Positions 18,633 to 25,732 of a stretch of 56,048 nt of DNA are shown here, one piece after another. The notes under the pieces were generated by a model. The model did no database searches, was not told the DNA's origin, and was given only the letters and a program-made list of their open reading frames with translations. The stretch covers positions 1 through 56,048 of the forward strand of contig CAXTRK010000020.1 of the NCBI GenBank assembly GCA_964246745.1. The letters run 5' to 3'. The DNA is from Lichenicoccus sp964246745. Its GTDB lineage: Bacteria > Pseudomonadota > Alphaproteobacteria > Acetobacterales > Acetobacteraceae. Position numbers and translations under genes: made by a program. The stretch's first letter is position 1. Each line of letters opens with the position of its first letter.

Positions 18633-19413
18633 TCCGGTAGGTCTGCCATTCGGGCTCGTTCTCGAACACCCAATCGTAATAGTCGCGCTGCGTCAGCGCG
18701 TCAGCAGCAGCCTCGTCCACAACGATCTTGCAGTTGGGATGCAGTTGCAACGCCGAGGCACTGATCATCGCGGTGATCGGCCCCTCCACGGCGCGCGCCA
18801 GGATCGCGGCCTTCGCGGCCCCGGTGGCCAGCAGCAGCAACTCGCGTGCATCCAGGATCGTTCCGACGCCCATGGTGAGCGCGCGCGCCGGCACACGGCT
18901 CGCATCGTCTTCGAACATCGCCGCGTTCTGCCGCCGGGTCACCGGCGTCAGCGCCTTCTCGCGCGTGCGCGACATCAGCGCCGAGAGCGGCTCGTTGAAA
19001 CCGATATGACCGGTTTCGCCGATGCCCAGCAATTGCAGATCGATGCCGCCGACCTCGCGGATTTGCTGCTCGTAGCGCGCGGCCTCAGCGCCGAGATCCG
19101 CCGCCATGCCGTCCGGGACATGGGTGTTGGCCAGCGCGATGTCGATGCGGTTGAACAGATGCTGGTTCATGTAGGTGCGATACGAATGCGCATCCTCGGC
19201 GGGGATGCCGATATATTCGTCGAGATTGAAGGTGCGGCAGCGCGCGAAGTCCAGGTTCATCGCCGCCAGCCGATCATAGACGCGCTCCATCGTGCGTCCG
19301 GTGGCAAGCCCCAGCACGAGATCGGGCTTGTCGCGGACTCGGGCCGCGATCAACTGTGCTGCCAGGGCGGCGGCCGCATCGGCATCGGGACGGACGATCA
19401 CTTCCAACCTCAA
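18610..19413 (-). CDS. nagB: Glucosamine-6-phosphate deaminase
   Basis: A 267-residue enzyme that converts glucosamine-6-phosphate to fructose-6-phosphate and ammonia. Motifs: LGLATGRT, FNLDEYIGI (catalytic Asp) and GIGETGHIGFNEP (catalytic His). No ATG is available. TTG 19413 or TTG 19407 are the candidates; the AAAGGAGA upstream is better spaced for 19407, which would make it two residues shorter. It overlaps the end of the PIG-L gene and is the last gene of the amino-sugar cluster. Confidence 0.94.
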   Translation of the reverse strand: MRLEVIVRPDADAAAALAAQLIAARVRDKPDLVLGLATGRTMERVYDRLAAMNLDFARCRTFNLDEYIGIPAEDAHSYRTYMNQHLFNRIDIALANTHVPDGMAADLGAEAARYEQQIREVGGIDLQLLGIGETGHIGFNEPLSALMSRTREKALTPVTRRQNAAMFEDDASRVPARALTMGVGTILDARELLLLATGAAKAAILARAVEGPITAMISASALQLHPNCKIVVDEAAADALTQRDYYDWVFENEPEWQTYRINRAGAC

Positions 19414-20297
19414 TCTCCTTTCGCCGTGGCGGAAAACAGCGGCTCCAGCGTCTCGTCGGCCGAGACCGAGCGGCCCTGCCGCAGCACCTCCCGCCAGTTC
19501 CCGTCGGCCCAGCCGCGCAGACGGTAGAGCGTCGCGAAGACGAAGCGCGGCGCCGGTTCTCCCTGGCCGCCGACCAGTTCGGCGCCGCGCCGCACATTGT
19601 CGATCATCCAGGCCGGCATACGCAGGTGATACGCGTTGCGGGCGACCTCGCCGGTATGCAGCGAAAGGGCGGCGATCAGGTCGGCGACATCGGCCGGCGC
19701 GGATTCAATCATCAGGTTCGGCGCGTCCATCGCCCCCCAATATTCCGTCTCGACCACATGGCAGGCAAGATCGGGGAGTGCGCGCATCGCCTCGACCACC
19801 AGATGATGCGTGCCAATATGGGTAACGTTCCAATCCCGCGCATGGGGCAGGAAGACGATCGCGGGCCGTTCGGCCGCCAGGAGCGCCGAGACCGCAGCGA
19901 CCGACGATCTCCACCGCCCGGGGTCGTACTCGCGGCTTCGCAGGTTGATCCCTTCCAGACCGTCCGGATCGGGGATGACGAGGCCGAACCCGATGGCGCC
20001 GCATGCCGCCTGCAATTCCGCTGAGCGGTCCGCCCTGCGGTTCAGGCGGCTGCCGAGCGTCACGGCGACATTGACCACCTTGTATCCCAGCTCGCGCATC
20101 AGCCGCAGCGGCAATCCGCCGACAATCACCTCGTCGTCCGGATGCGGCGAGAAGATCAGCAGGTTGCGCGCTCCGGGGCGCGCTCCGACACTAGGCGCTT
20201 GCGCCGTCGCCGCCGGGATGGCGCCGATGGCCGCCCCGCCGCGCAGCGCCTCGGCGAAACCCTCCACCCAGGGAAGATACGGGTTGGTTGCGTTCAA
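19410..20297 (-). CDS. PIG-L family deacetylase
   Basis: A 295-residue zinc-dependent deacetylase of the LmbE/PIG-L type, acting on N-acetylglucosamine-like groups. The metal motif is seen in SPHPDDEVIVGG, and the second one as HIGTHHL. TTG 20297 overlaps the kinase remnant stop (TTGA). Sitting between a GlcNAc kinase relic and nagB, it may supply deacetylated glucosamine or glucosamine-6-phosphate in place of nagA, which is not in the window. The exact substrate is inferred from context. Confidence 0.88.
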   Translation of the reverse strand: MNATNPYLPWVEGFAEALRGGAAIGAIPAATAQAPSVGARPGARNLLIFSPHPDDEVIVGGLPLRLMRELGYKVVNVAVTLGSRLNRRADRSAELQAACGAIGFGLVIPDPDGLEGINLRSREYDPGRWRSSVAAVSALLAAERPAIVFLPHARDWNVTHIGTHHLVVEAMRALPDLACHVVETEYWGAMDAPNLMIESAPADVADLIAALSLHTGEVARNAYHLRMPAWMIDNVRRGAELVGGQGEPAPRFVFATLYRLRGWADGNWREVLRQGRSVSADETLEPLFSATAKGD

Positions 20298-20720
20298 GCC
20301 GTTTCTCCATGGTTGGCGATGGCCGCGCGGATCATCAGCAACGCGCCGCGAACCGCATCGTGCTCGCACGGAATCAGCCGCGCACGCAGCCTCTGCGCGA
20401 GCCACGGCTTGATGAAACGCGCCAGCTCTCCGAGCGCAGGAGTCGCTCGCGCGCGGCGCCCACCTCGGTTCCCGCCAGTCCCGCGCCGCAATGCAGGCGA
20501 TGCCGCCCGTCCGCAGGGTCGATGCCCGTCCGCACCAGGGTCTGGGCCACCGCTTCGGCCAGAGCGTCGCGCACCGACTCCCAGATGCCTTCGACCAGAG
20601 CTGGATGTTCGCGGGACCGCCCTGCCCGCGTCCCAGCACCGTGCCCGCCGCATCCTCGATCCGGAGCAGGGTTTTGCTCGCACCCCCGTCCACGCCGACG
20701 AACAGGTCGGCCGCACTCAT
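20294..20720 (-). pseudogene. nagK: Decayed N-acetylglucosamine kinase (BadF/BcrA-type)
   Basis: The first 45 codons read as a sugar kinase start (DLFVGVDGGASKTLLRI, then GPANIQLW). The frame then breaks: DALAEAVAQTLVRTG and CGAGLAGTE continue in a second frame, and LGELARFIKPWLAQRL with GALLMIRAAI follow in a third. Total length is 427 bases, under half of the family, so the middle of the protein is deleted as well. The flanking overlaps with its neighbours are kept. It would have phosphorylated GlcNAc or glucosamine. Confidence 0.8.
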
Positions 20721-20730
20721 GGCGCCATGC

Positions 20731-22431
20731 TCACGGCGATGGGGCCCGCTCCGCGATGGCGCCGGTGCCGCCTCGCTCGAAATGCTGCTCGATCTCCTCC
20801 AAGGTCCGGCCCTTCGTCTCGGGAAGGAAAAACGCCGCCGTGACGAAGTAGATCACGGTACATGCCGCCCAAAACAGGAACATGGCCGAGTAGCCGTAGT
20901 TTCCCACCACCGGCAGGAACATGGCGGCGATCGCGGTCGAGACGCCCTGATTGATCAGCAGCGCGATGCCCATTCCCATCGAGCGGATGCGCGTCGGCAT
21001 CAGTTCCGACAGCGCCAGCCACACCACCACGCCAGGCCCGGCCGAGAACGAGGCGATGAACAGGCACAGGCAGGCGGTCACCAGCCAGCCGGTGGTCTCG
21101 GTCGGCACCGGGCCGAAGCTGGCGCGCCGGATGACAAGCGGCGCGGCGTTGGCCGGATCGGGCGCGATCCGCAGCACCGGGTCGGAATCGGTGCTCAGGA
21201 CCGTATCCACATGGTCGCCGCCGCCACGGGCGTAATAGACCGAGAGCGCCGCCGCCCGCCCAATTGGAACGTGGCCGAGGGCGGGATCGCTGACGGGCAG
21301 GATGAGGCTGTTGCCGTGCACCGCCGCCTGCACCTGCGCGTGCACATCCTGCCGCTCCGCCTCGGCGCTGCGGAACAGCAACGAAGCGGCGAGCAGGGCC
21401 ACGATGATGCCAAGGGTGCCGATCTTCAGCAGGAATTTGCGGCCCTTCTTGTCCACCAGCAGGATCGCGACGACGGTCATGATGCAGTTCAGCAGCTTCA
21501 CCGCCAGATCGCCCTGGGTGGCGAGCGCCGGGCTCAATCCCGCCTGCTTGAGGATGATCACGAGAAAGCCGAGAATGGAATTGATGCCGGTCGTCTGGTT
21601 GCAGGCCAGGATCACGCAGGCGAGAACGAATGGCACCACATATTTGCGCCGCAGCAGCGAGGCGAAACCCGCGCCTTGCGTCGCCTGCCGCGACGTCTGG
21701 CTGCGCTGGCCTTGCATTTCCGCGAGTTCCAGCCGGGCCTCTTCATCCGAGCAGGAGCGGCGCAACACGGTGAGCGCCTGCTCCGGGCGGTTGCGCCGGA
21801 ACAGCCAGCGTGGCGACTCGCTGACGAAGAACGCACCGATGAAGAAGATCAGCCCCGGATAGACGACGGAGAGAAACATCCCGCGCCAGGCTGCATTCTC
21901 CGCCGCCTCGATCAGGGGCGCATTGCCGTGCGCCGCCGCAATCGCGGCCTCGGCGTGCCGCGTGTAGGCGAGCCCGACGACGGAGGCGACGACGATTCCG
22001 ACCGTGAGCATGAACTGGAACACCGCCGTGCCCCGCCCCCGGCTCTGCGCGCTGAGACATTCCGCGAGGTAGAGCGGCACCACGACCGCGATCACGCCGC
22101 CGCTCATGCCTTGCAGCAGGCGTCCGGCGAACAAGGGCAGGAATCCCTGCGAGACGACGATCAGCCCCACGCTCAGGACGAACATCAATCCGCTGACGAT
22201 CATCATCGTCTTGCGGCCGAACCAGTCGGCCAGGATGCCCGCGACCAGCGACGACAGCATGCTGCCGCCCAGCACCGCCGCGACGATAAAGGAGGTCTGC
22301 TCCACCGTCAGGTTGATGGTCTTGTTCAGGTAGAGCAGGGCCGCAGCGATGATGCCGACATCGATGCCGTAAAGCAGCCCGCCCATGCCGGCGATGAACA
22401 GCAGATAACGTCCGTAGAACGATGCACGCAC
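20731..22431 (-). CDS. MFS sugar porter
   Basis: A 566-residue, 12-helix major facilitator permease of the sugar porter type. Markers: GMGGLLYGIDVGII in helix 1, DWFGRKTMM in loop 2-3, SPRWLFRRNRPEQA in the middle, the helix 7 motif ACNQTTGINSI, and a C-terminal PETKGRTLEEIE. An unusual insertion of about 100 residues, predicted extracytoplasmic, lies between helices 9 and 10. GTG 22431 is preferred because AAGGA lies six bases ahead; GTG 22449 is an alternative. It leads the amino-sugar cluster, so N-acetylglucosamine or a related sugar is a plausible substrate. Confidence 0.9.
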   Translation of the reverse strand: MRASFYGRYLLFIAGMGGLLYGIDVGIIAAALLYLNKTINLTVEQTSFIVAAVLGGSMLSSLVAGILADWFGRKTMMIVSGLMFVLSVGLIVVSQGFLPLFAGRLLQGMSGGVIAVVVPLYLAECLSAQSRGRGTAVFQFMLTVGIVVASVVGLAYTRHAEAAIAAAHGNAPLIEAAENAAWRGMFLSVVYPGLIFFIGAFFVSESPRWLFRRNRPEQALTVLRRSCSDEEARLELAEMQGQRSQTSRQATQGAGFASLLRRKYVVPFVLACVILACNQTTGINSILGFLVIILKQAGLSPALATQGDLAVKLLNCIMTVVAILLVDKKGRKFLLKIGTLGIIVALLAASLLFRSAEAERQDVHAQVQAAVHGNSLILPVSDPALGHVPIGRAAALSVYYARGGGDHVDTVLSTDSDPVLRIAPDPANAAPLVIRRASFGPVPTETTGWLVTACLCLFIASFSAGPGVVVWLALSELMPTRIRSMGMGIALLINQGVSTAIAAMFLPVVGNYGYSAMFLFWAACTVIYFVTAAFFLPETKGRTLEEIEQHFERGGTGAIAERAPSP

Positions 22432-22585
22432 GGTCGATCCTTCGTCCACTCCTTGGCGCCGACTCTTCGGCCGTGCCCGGCTCTTGGCCTGGGAGTTTGG
22501 CTCGCCTGGATTGGTTCTGCCAAGGACAAAGCCGATCGATGGGTATTCATGAACGTCACAACGACGAACACGTTGACTGTCAAGT

Positions 22586-22856
22586 CTCTATGTCGACGCG
22601 GGTTACCAAGGGCCAAAGTTTCAGCAGGGCTTGGCTCGGGTCTGCCGCCAAGGGAACGTCGAGGTCGTGCGGCGGTGCGACACAGGCAAGTTCGTGGTGC
22701 TGCCGACACGCTGGATCGCAGAGCGCACGGTGCATGGCTGACCCGTTGCCGACGTCTGAGCAAGGATTGGGGATACCTCTACCGAAACGCACTTATATTC
22801 CTCCGCTGGGCGTCCATGCGGATGATGCTGCGAAGGCTCTGCCGAACCAAAAACGT
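22586..22856 (+). pseudogene. Remnant of an IS5-type transposase (C-terminal half)
   Basis: The frame starting LYVDAGYQGPKFQQG and reaching VVLPTRWIAERT is the DDE end of an IS5-family (IS427-like) transposase. Near 22733 the frame shifts and continues AWLTRCRRLSKDWGYLYRN and RMMLRRLC, the usual last helix. The N-terminal half is absent here. It is in the same orientation as the IS5 N-terminal remnant at 18034, on the other side of the amino-sugar cluster. Confidence 0.8.
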
Positions 22857-23102
22857 ATGGTCCGCCGCGTCTGCAATGGTGAAGTCAGTTGGCGTGGTGG
22901 TCTGCATCAACGTATCCGGTCTCGGCACGTAGGCCCCGGCCAAGAAGGGTTTCGCGCGTTCCAGGCCTCATAAAGATCGTGGTGTCGAGCATCACATTTT
23001 TGACCAGGCTGCTGGGACGCCGGTTCGACCGGTAAGCCATCTGTCTTTCACCTTCACAGACCTTGGGCGCGGCTCCGCGTCTGCCGGCCCACGGTTCCAG
23101 GA

Positions 23103-23285
23103 TCAGGCCGCCGCGGCCTGGTGCTCGTAGTCGCAACCGTGGCGCATGGCGGCCCGTGCGATGCGGGCCAGCTTGGCGGCCACAGCGACGGTGACGACGT
23201 TGCAATGCGCCCGGGCCAACAGCTGACGCACCTGTTTGATCCCGGGCTTTGATGGTGCTTTGTTGCCACTGATACCGCCGAGCCT
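23103..23285 (-). pseudogene. Remnant of an IS110-type transposase (C-terminal piece)
   Basis: About 57 codons read IKQVRQLLARAHCNVVTV, KLARIARAAMRHGCDY and end at TGA 23105-23103. This resembles the last helices of IS110/IS1111 transposases. There is no start and no catalytic domain. Between 22857 and 23102 I see no gene. Confidence 0.55.
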
Positions 23286-23838
23286 AGAGCAGCCCCTTCA
23301 GCCTCAGCATGCCGATCGCGGCGATGCTGACCATGCAGGTGATGCGGCCGTCGCGGATCATCGACTCCACCTCGAGCAGCGGGATTTGTCGGCTGATCAT
23401 GTCCTGCTCGGTGGCCTCGCGCGCCTCGCCCTGCTGGCTGAGTCCCGTCGCCAGGAACACATGGCCCTTCTGGTTGGAGTAGCCGGCTCCCTGGAACAGC
23501 ACGCCGACATGCCGCCAAGACCGCGCAACGAGCCCGGTCTCCTCGCGCAGCTCGCCGGCGGCAACCATCTCTGGGGTGGCATCCGGACGCTCTTCCCACA
23601 TGCCCATCGGCAGCTCGCACAGGCGCTGACCGATCGGATGGCGGTACTGCTCGACCATGGCGAGCGAGCGGTTGGCCTGCTGACCTGCCAGGGCGGCGAT
23701 CACGACGAAATCGCGTCGCTCGACGACGCCGTACAATCCCTCGGAGCCGTCGGCACGGCGGACGATGTCCTCGCGCAGGCGCAACCATTTGTTCTCGTAG
23801 GCAATCCGGCTGGACAGGGTGGCAATCGGCGGCTTCAT
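23284..23838 (-). CDS. Nudix hydrolase, ADP-ribose pyrophosphatase-like
   Basis: A 184-residue hydrolase of the ADP-sugar pyrophosphatase type. VVERRDFVVIAAL and QYRHPIGQRLCELPMG are typical of this branch. The Nudix box is GELREETGL; the first Arg of the usual REUxEE is Gly here, while the metal-binding glutamates remain. ATG 23838 follows an AGGAA sequence and puts the start right before the conserved fold; the open frame upstream is not conserved. It diverges from the LOG-family gene. Confidence 0.85.
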   Translation of the reverse strand: MKPPIATLSSRIAYENKWLRLREDIVRRADGSEGLYGVVERRDFVVIAALAGQQANRSLAMVEQYRHPIGQRLCELPMGMWEERPDATPEMVAAGELREETGLVARSWRHVGVLFQGAGYSNQKGHVFLATGLSQQGEAREATEQDMISRQIPLLEVESMIRDGRITCMVSIAAIGMLRLKGLL

Positions 23839-23950
23839 TCGGAATTCCTGTCGGGCAGTGATGGCCGCATGACACGGTTGGTCTCCAACCGCTAGGTTGC
23901 ATCGCATGACAAGGCCGGGGATGACACAGCAGGACCAGACAGGCAGCGCG

Positions 23951-24553
23951 ATGATGCTCACGCCCAGGCGCCGGATCGCGTCGGTGGCGGTATTCTGCGG
24001 CTCGCGCTTCGGCGCCGATCCGGCCTACGCGGCCGCGGCGCGGGCGACCGGAGAGGGCCTCGCGCGCGCCGGCATCCGGTTGATCTATGGCGGCGGCAAG
24101 GTCGGCCTGATGGGCGTGCTGGCGGACGCGGCGATCGCCGCCGGTGGCGCCGTCAGCGGCGTCATCCCGGATTTCCTCAGCACGCGCGAAGTCATGCACG
24201 AACAGGTCGCCGATCTCACCATCACGGACTCGATGCACAGCCGCAAGCAGCGCATGTTCGCGGAGGCGGACGCCTTCCTCGTGCTGCCGGGCGGCCTCGG
24301 CACGTTCGACGAGACCATGGAGATCATCACCTGGCGGCAGCTCCGCCTGCACGACAAGCCGATCGTCATCGCCGATATCGCCGGCTGGGCGCAGGCGCTG
24401 CTCGCGGCTCTCGACCGCGCCGTCGAGGACGGGTTCGCCGACGCTTCGGCGCACGCGCTGTTCAGCGTCGTGCCGAGCGTGGAGGCCGCACTCGCCCAGT
24501 TCACGCTGGCGGCGCCACGCTCCAGGCAGACCGCCGACATCTCGAAACTGTAG
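23951..24553 (+). CDS. LOG-family nucleoside 5'-monophosphate phosphoribohydrolase
   Basis: A 200-residue Rossmann-like protein. The family motifs SRKQRMF and PGGLGTFDE are complete, with YGGGKVGLMG before them. Members remove ribose-phosphate from cytokinin-type or other nucleotides; here the substrate is unknown and a general nucleotide role is as likely as hormone synthesis. ATG 23951 gives normal length; ATGs at 23897 and 23921 are possible. Confidence 0.88.
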   Translation: MMLTPRRRIASVAVFCGSRFGADPAYAAAARATGEGLARAGIRLIYGGGKVGLMGVLADAAIAAGGAVSGVIPDFLSTREVMHEQVADLTITDSMHSRKQRMFAEADAFLVLPGGLGTFDETMEIITWRQLRLHDKPIVIADIAGWAQALLAALDRAVEDGFADASAHALFSVVPSVEAALAQFTLAAPRSRQTADISKL

Positions 24554-24624
24554 CGACGATGCCCGCGTGCCCAAGAGGCCTCGTCTTGCGGCGCCCGCAA
24601 CCCGGCAGTATATGCCGCCGCAGC

Positions 24625-24701
24625 CGGAGTGTAGCTCAGCCTGGTAGAGCACTGTGTTCGGGACGCAGGGGCCGGAGGTTCGAATCCTCTCACTCCGACC
24701 A
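24625..24701 (+). tRNA. tRNA-Pro (CGG)
   Basis: A 77-base cloverleaf. The acceptor stem CGGAGTG (24625-24631) pairs with CACTCCG (24691-24697), the anticodon loop TTCGGGA holds CGG at 24659-24661, the T arm contains TTCGAAT, and CCA is encoded at 24699-24701. Confidence 0.95.
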
Positions 24702-24731
24702 GGTCACGCAGGCCAGGTCACCCAGGGTTGA

Positions 24732-25217
24732 ATGACGCGGAGATTGGCAAACCGATGGCTGCGCCGGGCCGGCCTGGGCGTGATCATTCTCTCGGGAAGT
24801 GCAGCGCTCCCCATCCTGCTGCTGCCGGTCGTGCTGGTGCTCCTGCTGGCGCTGTTTGACACCATGGCCCACGCCCTGCTCGTGCTGCTTGGCCAGGTGC
24901 TCGCCTTGCTGCCGGAGTTCGCGCCGACCGGCGGAGCAGCCGCGCTGTCGCCCTATCAGAGCATCATGGACGACCCTGGGGACGCGGCATGGGAGTCGCT
25001 GGTGCGCGCGCTGCCCTGCCTGGCGGGGTTGATGCTGATCCAATGGAGCCGGCAGGCGTGGCGATGGTGGGCGATCGTGCTGGTGTGGAGCCTCACCGCC
25101 CGGCTCAACGGCGAACTCGTGGCAGCATTATTGCTGCCGGGGATTGTCGTGGCGGGACTGTTCGCGATGCCGACGATCACCGCCCGCGGCGGCCAGAATT
25201 CCGGCATGAGGAAGTAG
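24732..25217 (+). CDS. Small membrane protein of unknown function
   Basis: A 161-residue protein with a basic start (TRRLANRWLRRAG) and about four hydrophobic segments, the first one long (LPILLLPVVLVLLLALF). It is Leu/Ala-rich with no recognised family. It lies 30 bases past the tRNA-Pro gene and 18 bases ahead of the next small gene. Confidence 0.6.
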   Translation: MTRRLANRWLRRAGLGVIILSGSAALPILLLPVVLVLLLALFDTMAHALLVLLGQVLALLPEFAPTGGAAALSPYQSIMDDPGDAAWESLVRALPCLAGLMLIQWSRQAWRWWAIVLVWSLTARLNGELVAALLLPGIVVAGLFAMPTITARGGQNSGMRK

Positions 25218-25235
25218 GAGCACCTGGAGGACATC

Positions 25236-25502
25236 ATGCGTTCGATGCTGCATCTCGCCCGGTTTCATCCAAGCTTTGGGCACCCAAACTTTGCGCATCC
25301 CGGCTTTGCGCACCCGGGCTTTGCGCATGGCTCAAGCTGGGTCACGCACATGATCGTCTCGTCGGTGATCCACGGGCTGATCTACTCGGTGATCTTCCGG
25401 GTGCTGAGGCACCTCTCGCTTGGCGAGGTGGTGCTGCTGGCAGTCGTCGTGATCGGGCTCCTCTACGCGGGCAACCGCAACCGCACCTATCGTCGCTGGT
25501 GA
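25236..25502 (+). CDS. Small membrane protein with His-Pro-x-Phe repeats
   Basis: An 88-residue protein. After the start it carries four five-residue units (HPSFG, HPNFA, HPGFA, HPGFA) from a tandem DNA repeat, and then one or two membrane helices (VVLLAVVVIGLLYAG). The end is basic (NRNRTYRRW). A GGAGG lies ahead of the ATG. Its stop overlaps the start of the next gene. The His-rich extension may bind metal, but that is a guess. Confidence 0.55.
   Translation: MRSMLHLARFHPSFGHPNFAHPGFAHPGFAHGSSWVTHMIVSSVIHGLIYSVIFRVLRHLSLGEVVLLAVVVIGLLYAGNRNRTYRRW
25266..25325 (+). repeat. Tandem 15-base repeat, four units
   Basis: Four imperfect units of the type catcccggctttgcg follow each other in frame and encode the His-Pro-x-Phe-Ala/Gly repeats. 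The third and fourth units are most alike. Confidence 0.85.
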
Positions 25503-25732
25503 TGCGAAAGCCCCGGCTCTGCCTTGCCTTGGCCGTGCTGGCCGGCCTTGGCGGATGCGCCTCCTCCAAGCCCGAGCCCACGCCCGAACAAAGCCAGGAT
25601 CTGCTCGCGCCGATTCCCGCCCAGCCCGAGCCGACCCCGTCATCCACCACTCCCGCATTGTCACGGCATCATGGCGGCGGCGCGCCTGGAAGTCCGGCAG
25701 GCGGCTCGCTGTCCCTCGGCGGAGGCGGATGA
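25502..25732 (+). CDS. Small lipoprotein of unknown function
   Basis: A 76-residue protein with a short signal peptide and the lipobox LGGC (LAVLAGLGGCASS), so it is probably lipid-anchored. The rest is Pro/Ser/Gly-rich without a recognised domain. ATG 25502 overlaps the previous stop, and its TGA overlaps the ATG of the MFS gene (ATGA). Confidence 0.65.
   Translation: MRKPRLCLALAVLAGLGGCASSKPEPTPEQSQDLLAPIPAQPEPTPSSTTPALSRHHGGGAPGSPAGGSLSLGGGG

Noticed and set aside
20491..22932. 813-codon open frame on the + strand
   Set aside because: It is antisense to the MFS sugar porter and kinase relic, is His/Arg/Gln-rich and has no domain pattern; a typical GC-rich shadow frame.
22885..23205. Possible 106-residue or shorter protein on the - strand (MAYRSNRRPSSLVKN...)
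   Set aside because: It reads from one transposase remnant towards another, with no conserved family feature; more likely debris.
23054..24652. 532-codon open frame on the - strand
   Set aside because: Antisense to the LOG gene and tRNA-Pro and out of frame with the real Nudix gene.
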